From positions 1-32,819 of the forward strand of contig JAUXOM010000053.1 in assembly GCA_030682175.1 (NCBI GenBank): a DNA stretch of 32,819 nt. The letters run 5' to 3'. Position numbers and translations under genes: made by a program. This document shows, piece after piece, positions 17,565-29,399 of the stretch. The notes under the pieces are model-generated. The model did not search any database, was not told the DNA's origin, and was given only the letters and a program-made list of their open reading frames with translations. This stretch comes from Rhodocyclaceae bacterium (GTDB lineage Bacteria; Pseudomonadota; Gammaproteobacteria; Burkholderiales; Rhodocyclaceae). Every line of letters begins with the position of its first letter. The first letter of the stretch is position 1.

Positions 17565-18596
17565 ATGCTGCCCTACTGCCTCGTCAAACCCTTCGTCCTC
17601 GCCCTGGACCCGGAAACCGCGCATGAAATGTCGATTGCCGCACTGCGCGCGCTCGGCAAGAGTCCCTTCGCCCCCGCCGGACGCCCGTTCGCCGACACGC
17701 CGACCCGCGTCATGGGCATCGACTTCCCCAACCGCATCGGCCTGGCGGCCGGCCTCGACAAGAATGGTGAAGCGATTGACGGACTGGCCGGCTGGGGCTT
17801 CGGCTTCATCGAGATCGGCACCGTCACGCCCCGCCCCCAACCGGGCAATCCCAAGCCGCGCATGTTCCGCCTGCCACAGGCCGAGGGCATCATCAACCGC
17901 ATGGGCTTCAACAATCACGGCATCGACGCGCTCATCGCCAACGTCAGGAATGCGCATTTCAAGGGCGTGCTCGGCATCAACATCGGCAAGAACGCCGACA
18001 CGCCCATCGAGAACGCCGCGGCCGACTATCTGATCGGCCTCGAAAAGGCCTATCCATTTGCCACTTACATCACCGTCAACATTTCCAGCCCCAATACCAA
18101 GAACCTGCGCGCCCTGCAGGACGAGTCCGAACTCGACGCCCTGCTCGGTGTCCTCAAGGCGCGGCAGGGCGAACTCGCCCAGCAACATGGCCGTCATGTG
18201 CCGCTTGCCCTGAAGATCGCGCCCGACCTCGACGACGCCCAGATCGGCAATATCGCCGCCGCCCTGCGCCGCCATCGCATCGAGGCCGTCATCGCCACCA
18301 ACACCACACTCGACCGCAGCACGGTCACCGGGCTGCCCAACGCCGCCGAAACCGGAGGCTTGTCCGGCGCGCCGCTGTTCGAGGCGTCGACCCTTGTCGT
18401 CAAAAAACTCACCGCCGCGCTCGCTGGCGAAGTGCCGATCATCGCCGCCGGCGGTGTGGTCGATGGCGCCAAGGCGCAAGCCAAGCTGGATGCCGGCGCG
18501 CAACTGGTGCAGATCTATTCCGGCCTGATCTATCGCGGGCCCGGGCTTGTCAAGGACTGCGTCACGGCAACGCGCACGAACTTTCATGATGCGTGA
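17565..18596 (+). CDS. pyrD: Dihydroorotate dehydrogenase (quinone), class 2
   Basis: This enzyme oxidises dihydroorotate to orotate with FMN and passes electrons to quinone, the fourth step of pyrimidine synthesis, at the inner membrane. Signatures are the N-terminal [46 protein letters not shown] and the catalytic-serine loop [11 protein letters not shown]. The FMN-binding [14 protein letters not shown] and [12 protein letters not shown] lie near the C-terminus. The hydrophobic N-terminal segment is the membrane-docking element of class 2. The start at 17565 gives 343 residues and matches the usual MLY-like N-terminus; an ATG at 17556 is possible. It is divergent from the DUF411 gene. Confidence 0.96.
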   Translation: MLPYCLVKPFVLALDPETAHEMSIAALRALGKSPFAPAGRPFADTPTRVMGIDFPNRIGLAAGLDKNGEAIDGLAGWGFGFIEIGTVTPRPQPGNPKPRMFRLPQAEGIINRMGFNNHGIDALIANVRNAHFKGVLGINIGKNADTPIENAAADYLIGLEKAYPFATYITVNISSPNTKNLRALQDESELDALLGVLKARQGELAQQHGRHVPLALKIAPDLDDAQIGNIAAALRRHRIEAVIATNTTLDRSTVTGLPNAAETGGLSGAPLFEASTLVVKKLTAALAGEVPIIAAGGVVDGAKAQAKLDAGAQLVQIYSGLIYRGPGLVKDCVTATRTNFHDA

Positions 18597-18666
18597 AACA
18601 TCACCACGCATCATGCAAACGCCCGCCCCCTTCTTCCCCTCGCGGGGGGGGTCCAATCGGCTCACT

Positions 18667-18849
18667 GCTCTCGTTTGTCACCGGGCGCTTCTTTTGGCAG
18701 CGATGCGGGTTGCGGCTGGCGGCGCGCGCCGCGTTTGCTTGGCAGCCCTCTCCCTCAATCCCTCTCCCGCAAGCGGGAGAGGGAAGCTATCTGCCTCCTC
18801 TCTCCCTCTGGGAGAGATGTCGGGAGAGAGGGATTGGCCCGGCGCAAAC
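18667..18849. repeat. Dispersed intergenic repeat, copy B
   Basis: It is homologous to 6323-6484 at both ends, with a different centre. The centre holds CCCTCTCCCGC-AA-GCGGGAGAGGG (18760-18783), a perfect 11-bp stem, and TCTCTCCC-TCT-GGGAGAGA (18799-18817). These resemble REP-type palindromes. It ends in the shared GGATTGGCCCGGCGCAAAC (18831-18849). The whole 18597-18904 gap after pyrD contains no other feature I can support. Confidence 0.6.
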
Positions 18850-18904
18850 ACTGCATTTCCACGCTAACCAACTCCTGTTTTCATGGCCGTTACGCTACCC
18901 CCCC

Positions 18905-21547
18905 GTGGCCAGTGATCTGGCCATTTTTTTTGATCCCGCCCTGCTGGCGCGCGGCGTTCAGTACGCCGCCGAAGCGCGCGTCACCGTCCTTGAAGTCGAT
19001 GACGACAAGGGGCGCGGCCTGCATGTCGGCGGCGCCGTCAGGGGCTCGCAGCGCTTCCCCTACGCGGTGCATGCGCGGGTGTCGATCGACCCGGCCAGCG
19101 GCAGGTTTCTTGGGGTGAGCAGTGAATGCACCTGTCCGGCCGGCCCCTGCTGCCAGCATGCTGCCGCCTTGCTGATTACGGCGCTGGAGCGCTCGAATGC
19201 GCGCCCGGATTCGCAGCAAACGCAGCGCCGCGAGCGACCGGCGCTGGCGCAGCCCGGCATTCCTCCGGCAGGCGTGCCGACTGCGCGGCTGGCGCTGAAA
19301 CCGGGCCTGATTCGTCATCTTCACATGCGCGGCATCAGTGACGAAATCGGCCTCGCCGAGCTGATCTTCGACTATCCCGGTTTGCCGCCGGTGGTTGGCG
19401 AAGCCATGCCACCACCGCTGCTGCACATTCAGCAAGGCCTGCAGACCAGGGCCCTGGCGCGCGACCTGGCCGCGGAGCAGCGGGCCTGGCAGCACTTGCA
19501 GGCCGCGGGCCTGGACGCTCTGTCCCGGCGCAAACCCAATTACCGCCGCAGCGACACCGCGCGCGAATGCCTGATACCGCTGATCCCGGACGCCCGCGGC
19601 TGGCTGCCTTTTCTGGCCGAAGGCGTCGCCCGCCTCGAAGCGCATGGCATAGCCGTGGAAATTGCCGAAGACTTCCCCTACCAGTTGGCGCGTCCCGATA
19701 ACTGGTTTGCCGATGTCGAGGAAACGCCGGACAGCGACTGGTTCAGCCTCGATCTGGGCGTGATGATTGGCGGCGAACGCATCAGCCTGGTGGCGCCACT
19801 GGTGAACCTGATCACCGCGCAACCGCAACTGCTGCAACGACTTGCCGGCATGGCCGAGACGGAACAGGTGCTGCTGGCGCTCGATGCGCGGCGCGTCCTG
19901 CCCGTGCCGGTCAAACGCTTGCGCGCCTGGCTCTTGCCGCTGCTGGAATTTCTCGATGATGAACGGCCCGGTGGGCGGCCACGCCTCTCGCGCCACCACG
20001 CCGCCATGCTGGCCGCGCTCGACGCAATGCCGACGCACTGGCTGGGCGGCGAACGGCTGCGCGGCATCGGCGCCCGTCTCAAGGATTTTTCCGGCATCGC
20101 CGCCGTCTCGCCAGCGCCGACTTTTCGCACCGCGTTGCGGCACTACCAGCAGGACGGCCTCAACTGGCTGCAATTCTTGCGCGAATACGATCTGGCCGGC
20201 ATCCTCGCCGACGACATGGGGCTGGGCAAGACGGTGCAGACACTGGCCCACCTGCAAGTGGAGAAACATGCCGGCCGCGCCGCTTGCCCCAGCCTCGTCA
20301 TCGCCCCCACCAGCCTGATGGCCAACTGGCGCAACGAGGCGGCGCAGTTTGCCCCCGATCTCAAGGTGCTGACGCTGCACGGCCCCGACCGTGCCGGACG
20401 CTTCGCCGCGATTGCCGATGCCGACATCATCCTCACCACCTATCCGCTCCTGGTGCGCGACCGGGAAACGCTACTGCAGCAACAGTTTCATTTTCTGGTG
20501 CTCGACGAAGCGCAGTTCATCAAAAATCCCAAGGCCCAGGCGCATCAAGTCGCCCGCAAACTCAAGGCGCGCCACCGTCTTTCACTGACCGGCACACCGC
20601 TGGAAAACCATCTGGGCGAGCTGTGGGCGCATTTCGACTTTCTCATGCCGGGATTTCTGGGCACGCGCAAGCGCTTTGTCAAAGTCTTTCGCACGCCCAT
20701 TGAAAAGCAGGGCGATCCCCTGGCGCGTCAGATGCTCGCCGAACGGGTGCGACCTTTTCTGCTGCGCCGCACGAAAGAGCTGGTGCTCGCCGAATTGCCG
20801 CCGATCACCGAAATCGTGCGCTGGGTCGAACTCGAAGGCGGCCAGCGCGACATCTACGAATCGCTGCGTGTCGTGTTCGACAAGAAACTGCGCGAAGTCC
20901 TCCTGGAAAAGGGCGTCGGCCAAAGCCAGATCATGATTCTCGATGCCCTGCTCAAGCTGCGCCAGGTTTGCTGCGACCCGCGACTCGTCAAGCTCGATGC
21001 GGCCCGCGCCATCGTTAAAAAGGGTCAGGCCGAGTCGGTAAAACTGGCGCTCCTGCTGGAAATGGTGGAAGAACTGCTCGACGAAGGCCGCAAGATTTTG
21101 CTGTTCTCGCAATTCACCTCCATGCTCACGCTGATCGAGGCGGCGCTGGACAAACAGGGCATCCGCTACGTCAAGCTCACCGGCCAGACCAGAGACCGCG
21201 AAACGCCGATTGCCGACTTTCAGGAAGGCCGCGTGCCGCTTTTCCTCATCAGCCTCAAGGCGGGCGGCACCGGTCTCAACCTGACCGCCGCCGACACGGT
21301 GATTCATTATGATCCGTGGTGGAATCCGGCCGTCGAGGAACAGGCGACCGCCCGAGCACACCGCATCGGCCAGGACAAACCGGTGTTCGTCTACAAGCTG
21401 ATGACGCAGGGCACCGTGGAAGAAAAAATCCTCGCCCTGCAAGCGCGCAAAAAAGGGCTGGCCGACCAACTCATCACCGGCGGCAAGGGCGGCCAGCACC
21501 TCATCGGCGCCGCCGACCTGGACGTGCTGTTTCAGCCGCTGGGGTGA
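18905..21547 (+). CDS. SWIM zinc-finger SNF2-family helicase
   Basis: This superfamily 2 ATPase probably remodels protein-DNA or transcription complexes. An N-terminal SWIM zinc finger has C75-x-C77 and C83-x-H85 (CTCPAGPCCQH). The SNF2 core begins at about residue 410 (LRHYQQDGLNWLQFL). Motif I is DDMGLGKT (436-443), motif II is DEAQ (534-537), then LTGTPLENHLGELW, and the C-terminal lobe has LFSQFTSML, SLKAGGTGLNLTAADTVIHY and ATARAHRIGQDKP. The GTG at 18905 is chosen because upstream in-frame sequence is the intergenic repeat; it gives 880 residues, but the start is uncertain. Residues around 400-407 (AVSPAPTF) are encoded by the 25-bp repeat. The 3' end overlaps vapC by 16 bases. Confidence 0.9.
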   Translation: MASDLAIFFDPALLARGVQYAAEARVTVLEVDDDKGRGLHVGGAVRGSQRFPYAVHARVSIDPASGRFLGVSSECTCPAGPCCQHAAALLITALERSNARPDSQQTQRRERPALAQPGIPPAGVPTARLALKPGLIRHLHMRGISDEIGLAELIFDYPGLPPVVGEAMPPPLLHIQQGLQTRALARDLAAEQRAWQHLQAAGLDALSRRKPNYRRSDTARECLIPLIPDARGWLPFLAEGVARLEAHGIAVEIAEDFPYQLARPDNWFADVEETPDSDWFSLDLGVMIGGERISLVAPLVNLITAQPQLLQRLAGMAETEQVLLALDARRVLPVPVKRLRAWLLPLLEFLDDERPGGRPRLSRHHAAMLAALDAMPTHWLGGERLRGIGARLKDFSGIAAVSPAPTFRTALRHYQQDGLNWLQFLREYDLAGILADDMGLGKTVQTLAHLQVEKHAGRAACPSLVIAPTSLMANWRNEAAQFAPDLKVLTLHGPDRAGRFAAIADADIILTTYPLLVRDRETLLQQQFHFLVLDEAQFIKNPKAQAHQVARKLKARHRLSLTGTPLENHLGELWAHFDFLMPGFLGTRKRFVKVFRTPIEKQGDPLARQMLAERVRPFLLRRTKELVLAELPPITEIVRWVELEGGQRDIYESLRVVFDKKLREVLLEKGVGQSQIMILDALLKLRQVCCDPRLVKLDAARAIVKKGQAESVKLALLLEMVEELLDEGRKILLFSQFTSMLTLIEAALDKQGIRYVKLTGQTRDRETPIADFQEGRVPLFLISLKAGGTGLNLTAADTVIHYDPWWNPAVEEQATARAHRIGQDKPVFVYKLMTQGTVEEKILALQARKKGLADQLITGGKGGQHLIGAADLDVLFQPLG
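20101..20125 (+). repeat. Dispersed 25-bp repeat, copy in the SNF2 gene
   Basis: It carries the core GCCAGCGCCGACTTTT preceded by CGCCGTCTC. It differs from the intergenic copy at 24081-24105 at one position only. It encodes AVSPAPTF in frame, at the junction just before the helicase core. Confidence 0.65.
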
Positions 21548-21951
21548 AGACCTTTGAATGGATTGAACAACGGCACTTGAAAGTGCGCAAAGTCCGCGGT
21601 GTTCCGGGTGACGACCGTCAGCTTATGTTTGAGTGCACAGGCCGCGATCATTGCGTCTTCATAAACGGTATCCGACTGTCGGTGCATCAATTTTGCCCAT
21701 AGCCTGAAAGTCGCCGCATCCATGGGCAAGACGTTGTAGCTGGCCGCGACCTGCTCGGCCCAGGCTTCCAGTTCCGCTGCCTTGACCGCATCTTGCTCGC
21801 GCGTGATTTCAATCCCTGCCTGGATTTCGCCGAGCGTAACGGCGGAAAGGTAAATATCCGCATCGTCGATGGCTTCGATCCAGGCCACGACCGCACCGTG
21901 AGGGCGCGGCTTGCGCAGTTCAGAAACGACGTTGGTGTCGAGGAGATACAT
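21532..21951 (-). CDS. vapC: VapC-type PIN-domain toxin (FitB-like)
   Basis: This PIN-domain ribonuclease of 139 residues is probably the toxin of a VapBC pair. The acidic catalytic residues are visible: D5 (MYLLDTNVVSELRK), E42 (AVTLGEIQAGI), D99 (TVYEDAMIAA) and D120 (TRNTADF). It starts 3 bases after the upstream antitoxin stop, so the two are co-translated. Its 3' end overlaps the convergent SNF2 helicase gene by 16 bases. The frame is intact. RNA target and toxicity are not deducible. Confidence 0.92.
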   Translation of the reverse strand: MYLLDTNVVSELRKPRPHGAVVAWIEAIDDADIYLSAVTLGEIQAGIEITREQDAVKAAELEAWAEQVAASYNVLPMDAATFRLWAKLMHRQSDTVYEDAMIAACALKHKLTVVTRNTADFAHFQVPLFNPFKGLHPSG

Positions 21952-21954
21952 GGG

Positions 21955-22209
21955 CTACGGTGCGACAGTCGGCCGCCGTTTTGCATGCCCGCGTGGTGGC
22001 AACACAAGAACAGCGCGGGCCTCCTCGGATAACAGCAAGGCTTTGAGCGAAGGGCGCGCGGCGTTGCTCAAACGCTTCCATTCCGCAATCGGCACGAGCA
22101 CGGCGGTTTCCGACCCGCGCCGGGTCACGACCTGCGGCCCCTCGTTGACACAGGCGTTGAGCAATTCACTGAAGCGTGCTTTTGCGTCTTGAACTGGCCA
22201 AGTATGCAT
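21955..22209 (-). CDS. Phd/YefM-family antitoxin paired with VapC
   Basis: This 84-residue protein begins MHTWPVQDAKARFSELLNA, followed by CVNEGPQVVTRRGSETAVLV and PIAEWKRL. That is the Phd/YefM fold, which forms the DNA-binding N-terminal half of such antitoxins. The C-terminal half (SEEARAVLVLPPRGHAKRR) should wrap the toxin. The ATG at 22209 has GGAG seven bases upstream. It precedes vapC by 3 bases in the normal antitoxin-toxin order. The complex probably represses its own promoter at 22243-22271. Confidence 0.88.
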   Translation of the reverse strand: MHTWPVQDAKARFSELLNACVNEGPQVVTRRGSETAVLVPIAEWKRLSNAARPSLKALLLSEEARAVLVLPPRGHAKRRPTVAP

Positions 22210-22242
22210 GACGTTGCTCCTACTGACTAGATGGATGACCAG

Positions 22243-22271
22243 ATTATGGGCGTCAAGGATAAAATACTCAA
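22243..22271 (-). promoter_or_regulatory. Putative sigma-70 promoter of the antitoxin-toxin operon
   Basis: On the minus strand TTGAGT (22266-22271) and CATAAT (22243-22248) are separated by exactly 17 bases, a strong consensus match. The antitoxin start is about 34 bases downstream of the -10. No clear inverted-repeat operator was identified around it. Confidence 0.65.
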
Positions 22272-22385
22272 GACATCTAACTTTCATGGTCGCTGGCACC
22301 ACCCCCAGCCCCAGCCCCGAGGCGGGGGTCAAAGTTTGTTCGCTGCGCTCGTGCGATCACTCGGCGTCAAATTGTGTATTTCACG

Positions 22386-24017
<1,632 letters not shown>

Positions 24018-24080
24018 TGAAAATCCTTTGACGGAGCGAAATGAAAGGGCAACTGAGGGCGCGCAGTCTACCCGCCGTGC

Positions 24081-24105
24081 CGCCGTCCCGCCAGCGCCGA
24101 CTTTT
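24081..24105 (+). repeat. Dispersed 25-bp repeat, intergenic copy
   Basis: This copy lies between the end of plsB and the start of ybiT. It has CGCCGTCCC followed by GCCAGCGCCGACTTTT and one further T. It is the only one of the four strong copies that is not in a coding sequence. Confidence 0.65.
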
Positions 24106-24117
24106 TCGCAATAATGA

Positions 24118-26562
24118 TCAGACCAGCCGCCGCATCATTTCGCTGGCATCCGGGGCCAGCAGCGCTTCAGCCTGGGCGGCGGCGCGCTCCAGGGCGGTGC
24201 CGAAGGCCAGTTTGCCTGCTGCCTCTTCGCGCAGGATGCCGTTGTCGAGCAGATGATCGATCAGGGCGGCCATCAAGGGACGATCGGCAAACTCGGGGGT
24301 GTTGCCGGTATGCAGCAAGGCCAGGCGCTGCGCCAGCAGGACGCTTTGCTCAAGCAGTGCGGCGCGCGTCAGCTTGCCGCTGCCACCATGCCGCAACAGC
24401 ATCAGGACCAGGAAGTAGCGCTCCATCTGCGGCCGCAACATTTCGCCCAGCCAGAGCAGGTCGCTGCGTGCCACCGTATTGGCGGCCGGCGCGCTGGCGT
24501 TGCCGGCCTGCCGCTCGATCAGACCGCGTGCCGCAAGTTTCCCCAGCACATCCGCCAATGCCGCCGGCAGATCCTGTTCATCCAGTCGCAGGTAGAGACT
24601 GTCGCGCATCAGCGCCAGCAGATCGGTCAGCGTTTCCAGCAAGCGCTTCTCGGTCAGTGGCCCGTGCTGCACGATCAGGCAGACCACCAGGGCCGGCAGG
24701 GCAAACAAGTGGAATACGTTGTTGCGGAAGTAGGCCAGCAGGGCCGCCTCGTTGGCATTGGCGCCAATCAATGCGCCGAGCGGATGTTCGATGCGATGCA
24801 CGGCGCCAAGCCTTAGCGCAGCGGCGATGCAGTCTGCGCCATCAGCCGGTGCAGCGGAATGCCCGGCATCGAGAAATGCCTGCAAATGGCCGATCTGACG
24901 GGCCAGGGCAGTGGCATCGGCGGTCGCTTTGGGTGTCGATAGCAGCGCGAGGCCGACCAGATTCACCGGATTAACCAATGCCGCGGCGTTGATGCGCCGC
25001 ACCAGTTCGCTGGCAATCTCACCAACCGCGCCGCGCAGCCAGTCAGTTTCTCCGGGAGAGTCATTCTCGGCAGTTCGCCAGGCCGGCTGTCGCTCATCGA
25101 GCCAGTCGCCGAGGGACAGCGGCTCGCCGAAATTCACATAGACCTGGCCGAAATGACGGCGCAATATCCGCACGGCGGCGAGCACGCTCCACAGCGATTC
25201 GCGGCGCTTCGGCCGGCCGCTCAGTTCATCAACAAAGCTCGCGCCTTCGGGCAACTTTTCATAACCCAGGTATACCGGCACGAAAACCAGCGGCCGTTCG
25301 TGCCGGCGCACGTAACTTTGCACCGTCATGCCAAGCAGACCGGCCTTGGGCGGCAGCATGCGGCCGCTGCGGCTGCGCCCCCCCTCGATGAAGAACTCGA
25401 TGGGGAAACCGCGCGCCAGCATGCGGTGCAGATATTCGGCGAACACCGTTGCATACAGCGGGTCGCCCTTGAAGCTGCGGCGCAGAAAAAAGGCGCCGCC
25501 GCGGCGCAGTATTTGGCCAATCAGCGGCAGATTGAGGTTGTCGCCGGCGGCAACGTACGGTGGCGTCAGTCCGTTGCGGAAGATCACATACGTCATCAGC
25601 AAATAGTCGATGTGACTGCGATGGCAGGGAACGTAAACCAGGCTTTGGCCCGCCGCGATGCGGGTCAGGACATCGAGATTGCGCACCTCGACACCGTCGA
25701 ACAGCCGCGTCCACAGCCAGTTGAGGACCAGCTCGCCGGCGCGCACGACACCATAAGAGTAGTCGGAAGCGATGGCCAGGGCATGGCGCCGCGCCAGTTT
25801 GTGCACTGCCTCGGGCGTGAGCTTGTCGCGTTCCGCCGTCTCGGCCATTGCCGCGCTCACCTCGGGCGATGCCAGCAGGGCCTCGACCTCGGTATGGCGA
25901 TGCGAAATATCCGGACCGATGGCCATTTCCCGCTGGCGGCGGAAATGGGCACGCAGCACGCGCGCGCATTTTTTGCCGGCCAGCGCCGCATCGGGCGCAT
26001 CCTCGATCAGCGAGCGCAGGGAGAGCGGTTGGCCGAAATGGACATGGGTCTGGCGCCCATGGAGCAGCACCGCCAGCCAATGCCCGAGGGGATGCCGACG
26101 CTGCCATGATTCGGCCAGCAAGGCGCGCATCACCGAATCCTGCTGCTTGGGTGACCGCCCCCACAACACCGTCACCGGCACAAGCTGCACATCCGCCGTG
26201 TCATCCGCCGCCAGCGCTTCGATCAAGCGTACCAGCCGGGATGGCGCGGCGTATTGTTCGCGCGCCCGGCCGAACAGCCACCACCCCCGGCTCAGGGAAA
26301 ATTCGGCGCTGGCGGCATTGAAAACCGAGCGACGGCCGGCCACCCTGAGCGGTGCATCCACCGCGGGCAGGCCGGCGCGCTGCGCCGCATCCTGCAGGAC
26401 CAGACGATCGGACCACCAGCTTTCGCGCAGCACATAGCAGACGGGGAGCGCCGGGTCGATGGCCAGGGTTTCGGGCTCGCCAGCATTCTCGGGAAATACC
26501 CGCACCCGCACCCAGACAAGCAGCAGGCGCAGTGCCAGTTTTGCAATGATGCCGGAAGCCAT
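24118..26562 (-). CDS. plsB: Glycerol-3-phosphate 1-O-acyltransferase
   Basis: PlsB makes lysophosphatidic acid from glycerol-3-phosphate and acyl-CoA or acyl-ACP at the inner membrane, the first step of phospholipid synthesis. The acyltransferase block I is [12 protein letters not shown], with H314-x4-D319. Block II is GGAFFLRRS (355-363). Block III is [10 protein letters not shown] (391-400), and block IV is [11 protein letters not shown]. Its 814 residues match the roughly 807 of E. coli PlsB. The start at 26562 is chosen because the coding region further upstream would overlap mutS and its promoter; a GTG four codons earlier is possible. It is divergent from mutS. Confidence 0.94.
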   Translation of the reverse strand: MASGIIAKLALRLLLVWVRVRVFPENAGEPETLAIDPALPVCYVLRESWWSDRLVLQDAAQRAGLPAVDAPLRVAGRRSVFNAASAEFSLSRGWWLFGRAREQYAAPSRLVRLIEALAADDTADVQLVPVTVLWGRSPKQQDSVMRALLAESWQRRHPLGHWLAVLLHGRQTHVHFGQPLSLRSLIEDAPDAALAGKKCARVLRAHFRRQREMAIGPDISHRHTEVEALLASPEVSAAMAETAERDKLTPEAVHKLARRHALAIASDYSYGVVRAGELVLNWLWTRLFDGVEVRNLDVLTRIAAGQSLVYVPCHRSHIDYLLMTYVIFRNGLTPPYVAAGDNLNLPLIGQILRRGGAFFLRRSFKGDPLYATVFAEYLHRMLARGFPIEFFIEGGRSRSGRMLPPKAGLLGMTVQSYVRRHERPLVFVPVYLGYEKLPEGASFVDELSGRPKRRESLWSVLAAVRILRRHFGQVYVNFGEPLSLGDWLDERQPAWRTAENDSPGETDWLRGAVGEIASELVRRINAAALVNPVNLVGLALLSTPKATADATALARQIGHLQAFLDAGHSAAPADGADCIAAALRLGAVHRIEHPLGALIGANANEAALLAYFRNNVFHLFALPALVVCLIVQHGPLTEKRLLETLTDLLALMRDSLYLRLDEQDLPAALADVLGKLAARGLIERQAGNASAPAANTVARSDLLWLGEMLRPQMERYFLVLMLLRHGGSGKLTRAALLEQSVLLAQRLALLHTGNTPEFADRPLMAALIDHLLDNGILREEAAGKLAFGTALERAAAQAEALLAPDASEMMRRLV

Positions 26563-26592
26563 GCGGTCGGTCACGGGAGCAGAAAGGCGGAC

Positions 26593-26600
26593 AGTATAAT
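26593..26600. promoter_or_regulatory. Overlapping divergent -10 boxes between plsB and mutS
   Basis: TATAAT on the plus strand (26595-26600) and TATACT on the minus strand (26593-26598) overlap. They lie 45 bases before the mutS ATG and 31 bases before the plsB ATG. The -35 regions are poor, so this is inferred mainly from the perfect plus-strand -10 and its position. Confidence 0.45.
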
Positions 26601-26644
26601 TCCTGCCCCGCCCTATGACGCGCCGGCACATCGCGATTAACCGC

Positions 26645-29299
26645 ATGACTCGAACCGCTTCCGCCCCGCCCGTGGACCTTGCCGGCCACACGCCGATGAT
26701 GCAGCAATACCTGCGCCTGAAGGCACAGCACCCGGAAGTGCTGCTGTTTTACCGCATGGGCGATTTCTACGAATTGTTCTACGCCGATGCCGAAAAAGCG
26801 GCCAGGCTCCTCGACATCACGCTCACCAGGCGCGGGCAGTCCGCCGGCCTGCCGATTCCGATGGCCGGTGTGCCCTATCATGCCTGCGACCAGTATCTGG
26901 CGCGGCTGGTCAGACTCGGCGAGTCGGTGGCGATCTGCGAACAGATCGGCGATTCGACAAGCAGCAAGGGCCCGATGGAACGCGCCGTCATGCGCGTCGT
27001 CACGCCGGGCACGCTGACCGATGCCGCCCTGCTCGACGACCGCAGCGACAGTCTGCTGCTGGCCATACGCGTGGAGCGGCAACGCGTGGGCCTGGCCTGG
27101 CTCAACCTCGCCAGCGGTGAACTGCGCCTGCTGGAAACCAGCGCTGCCACGCTGCCCGCCCAGCTGACCCGACTCAAACCAGCGGAAATCCTGCTGGGCG
27201 AGACAATCAGCGTCGAACTGCCCGACGATCACGCGAACCGCCTGCGGCGGCGTCCCGACTGGCATTTCGATACGACCAGCGCGGCGCAACTGCTGACCGC
27301 GCACTTCGGCACGCGCGACCTCGCCGCCTTCATTCCCGACGCGACTGAGGCGGCCCTGGCTCTCGGCGCCGCCGGGGCATTGATGCGCTACGCCCAGGCC
27401 ACCCAGTTGCAGGCGCTCACCCATGTCACCGGCTTGCAGCTGGAACACACATCGAGCTGGCTGCGGCTCGATGCGGCCACGCGCCGCAACCTCGAAATCA
27501 CCGAGACCCTGCGTGGCGAGGCGGCACCGACGCTGCTGTCGCTGTTCGACAGTTGCGCGACCGCGCCGGGTGCGCGCTGGCTGCGCCACTGCCTGCACCA
27601 CCCGCTCACCGACCGCGCCACTGCCGCCCTCCGCCACGGCGCCATCGCCACCCTGCTCGTCGATGATGGCATGGCGCTGCTTGCAAAACTCGGCACGGCA
27701 CTGAGCGGCAGCGCCGATGCCGAACGCATCGGTACGCGCATCGCGCTCAAGAGCGCACGTCCCCGCGAACTCGCCGCACTGCGCGAAACCTTGCGCCGCC
27801 TGCCGGAAATATCCTGCCTGCTGGCGGTTCATGGCGAGCGCAGCAGTCTGTTGAAAACCCTGTGCGCGGATCTCGCCGTCCCGACCGCCTGCCTGGAACG
27901 ACTCGACCGCACCGTGGCCGTCGACCCGCCGGCCTTGCTGCGCGACGGCGGCGCCATTGCCGCCGGCTTCGCTGCCGACCTCGACGAACTGCGCGGCATT
28001 CAGAGCAATTGCGGGCAATACCTGATCGAGCTCGAAGCCCGCGAGAAAGCGCGCAGCGGCATCAACAGCCTCAAGGTCGAATACAACAAGGTGCATGGTT
28101 TCTACATCGAGGTCTCCCACGCCCATACCGAGCGCATACCGGATGACTACCGCCGCCGCCAGACGCTGAAAAATGCCGAGCGCTACATCACCCCCGAGCT
28201 GAAGGCCTTCGAGGACAAGGCGCTGTCCGCGAATGAACGCGCCCTCGCGCTGGAAAAACGCCTGTACGACGAGCTGCTGGCGGACCTGGCCGAGCACATT
28301 ACGGCACTGCAACGCATCGCCCGCGCGCTGGCGCAGCTCGATGGTCTCGCCGCCTTTGCCACGGCGGCACAACGCTACGATTACTGTCGGCCGGAGTTCG
28401 TCGATTACCCCTCCCTGGAAATCGCCAGCGGTCGCCATCCGGTCGTGGAACGTCAAGTCATCAAGGATGGAACGAGCTTCATCGCCAATGACCTCGACCT
28501 GTCGCCGACCCGGCGCATGCTGCTCATCACCGGCCCCAACATGGGCGGCAAATCCACCTACATGCGGCAGACGGCGCTGATCGTGCTGCTCGCCCACTGC
28601 GGCAGTTTCGTGCCGGCGCAAACCTGCCGGCTCGGGCCACTCGACGCCATCCACACGCGCATCGGCGCGTCCGACGATCTCGCCTCGGGACGCTCGACCT
28701 TCATGGTCGAGATGACCGAAGCCGCCGCCATCCTCAACGGCGCCACCGACCGCTCGCTGGTGCTGATGGACGAGATCGGGCGCGGCACCTCCACCTTCGA
28801 CGGCCTGGCGCTGGCCTTCGCCATTGCCCGCCAACTGATCGAAAAGAACCGCGCCTGGACGCTGTTTGCCACCCACTACTTCGAACTGACGCGCCTGGCG
28901 CTGGATTATCCCGCCTGCGCCAACGTGCATCTGGACGCCATCGAGCACGGCAAATCGGTGGTCTTCCTGCACGCCGTCGAGGCCGGGCCGGCCTCGCAAT
29001 CCTATGGCATACAGGTCGCCGCGCTCGCCGGCGTGCCCGCCGCGGTCCTGCGCGAAGCCAAGCGGCGTTTGGTGGAACTGGAAAACCGCGCGGCCCAAGT
29101 CGGGCCGCAGGCCGACCTGTTCGCCAGCAACAGCGCCGTACCGCCAACGCCGACTTTTGGCGGCGCGACAAATCCGCCGACTTTTGAAACCGCGCCGCAC
29201 CCGGTTATCGAAGCGCTGGCGGCACTTGATCCGGACGCCCTGAGCCCGCGCGAAGCGCTCGACCAACTCTACGCACTCAAACGCCTGACAGCAGACTGA
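26645..29299 (+). CDS. mutS: DNA mismatch repair protein MutS
   Basis: MutS recognises mismatches and recruits MutL. The mismatch-wedge motif F41-Y42-E43 is in GDFYELF. The core and clamp domains follow, including the conserved [20 protein letters not shown]. The ATPase has Walker [10 protein letters not shown] (630-638), Walker [15 protein letters not shown] (D709-E710), and ATHYFELT. Its 884 residues are normal. The linker before the C-terminal [15 protein letters not shown] holds a 25-bp repeat encoding AVPPTPTF and a partial second copy encoding NPPTF. The ATG at 26645 fits the usual N-terminus; an ATG at 26615 is the alternative, and neither has a clear ribosome-binding site. Confidence 0.96.
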   Translation: MTRTASAPPVDLAGHTPMMQQYLRLKAQHPEVLLFYRMGDFYELFYADAEKAARLLDITLTRRGQSAGLPIPMAGVPYHACDQYLARLVRLGESVAICEQIGDSTSSKGPMERAVMRVVTPGTLTDAALLDDRSDSLLLAIRVERQRVGLAWLNLASGELRLLETSAATLPAQLTRLKPAEILLGETISVELPDDHANRLRRRPDWHFDTTSAAQLLTAHFGTRDLAAFIPDATEAALALGAAGALMRYAQATQLQALTHVTGLQLEHTSSWLRLDAATRRNLEITETLRGEAAPTLLSLFDSCATAPGARWLRHCLHHPLTDRATAALRHGAIATLLVDDGMALLAKLGTALSGSADAERIGTRIALKSARPRELAALRETLRRLPEISCLLAVHGERSSLLKTLCADLAVPTACLERLDRTVAVDPPALLRDGGAIAAGFAADLDELRGIQSNCGQYLIELEAREKARSGINSLKVEYNKVHGFYIEVSHAHTERIPDDYRRRQTLKNAERYITPELKAFEDKALSANERALALEKRLYDELLADLAEHITALQRIARALAQLDGLAAFATAAQRYDYCRPEFVDYPSLEIASGRHPVVERQVIKDGTSFIANDLDLSPTRRMLLITGPNMGGKSTYMRQTALIVLLAHCGSFVPAQTCRLGPLDAIHTRIGASDDLASGRSTFMVEMTEAAAILNGATDRSLVLMDEIGRGTSTFDGLALAFAIARQLIEKNRAWTLFATHYFELTRLALDYPACANVHLDAIEHGKSVVFLHAVEAGPASQSYGIQVAALAGVPAAVLREAKRRLVELENRAAQVGPQADLFASNSAVPPTPTFGGATNPPTFETAPHPVIEALAALDPDALSPREALDQLYALKRLTAD
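29134..29158 (+). repeat. Dispersed 25-bp repeat, copy in mutS
   Basis: It carries CGCCGTACC then GCCAACGCCGACTTTT, with one core mismatch to the other copies. A partial copy, CCGCCGACTTTTG, lies at 29173-29185. Both sit in the variable linker of MutS and keep the frame. Confidence 0.55.
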
Positions 29300-29399
29300 A
29301 GTCGTCCTGCTGTCGCACCTTCGACCGCTCGACTGTGGCAAGATACGGGCACTATCGCAGCCGTCAGAGTTGCCGATTGGTTATGCTGAAAGGAAAATC

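Noticed and set aside
18890-20380. Minus-strand frame of 496 codons opposite the SNF2 helicase
   Set aside because: Shadow of the helicase gene, with no homology signal.
26201-29341. Long minus-strand open frame of 1046 codons opposite mutS
   Set aside because: It is antisense to a clear mutS and runs into plsB; its composition reflects the opposite strand of a high-G+C gene, with no domain signal.
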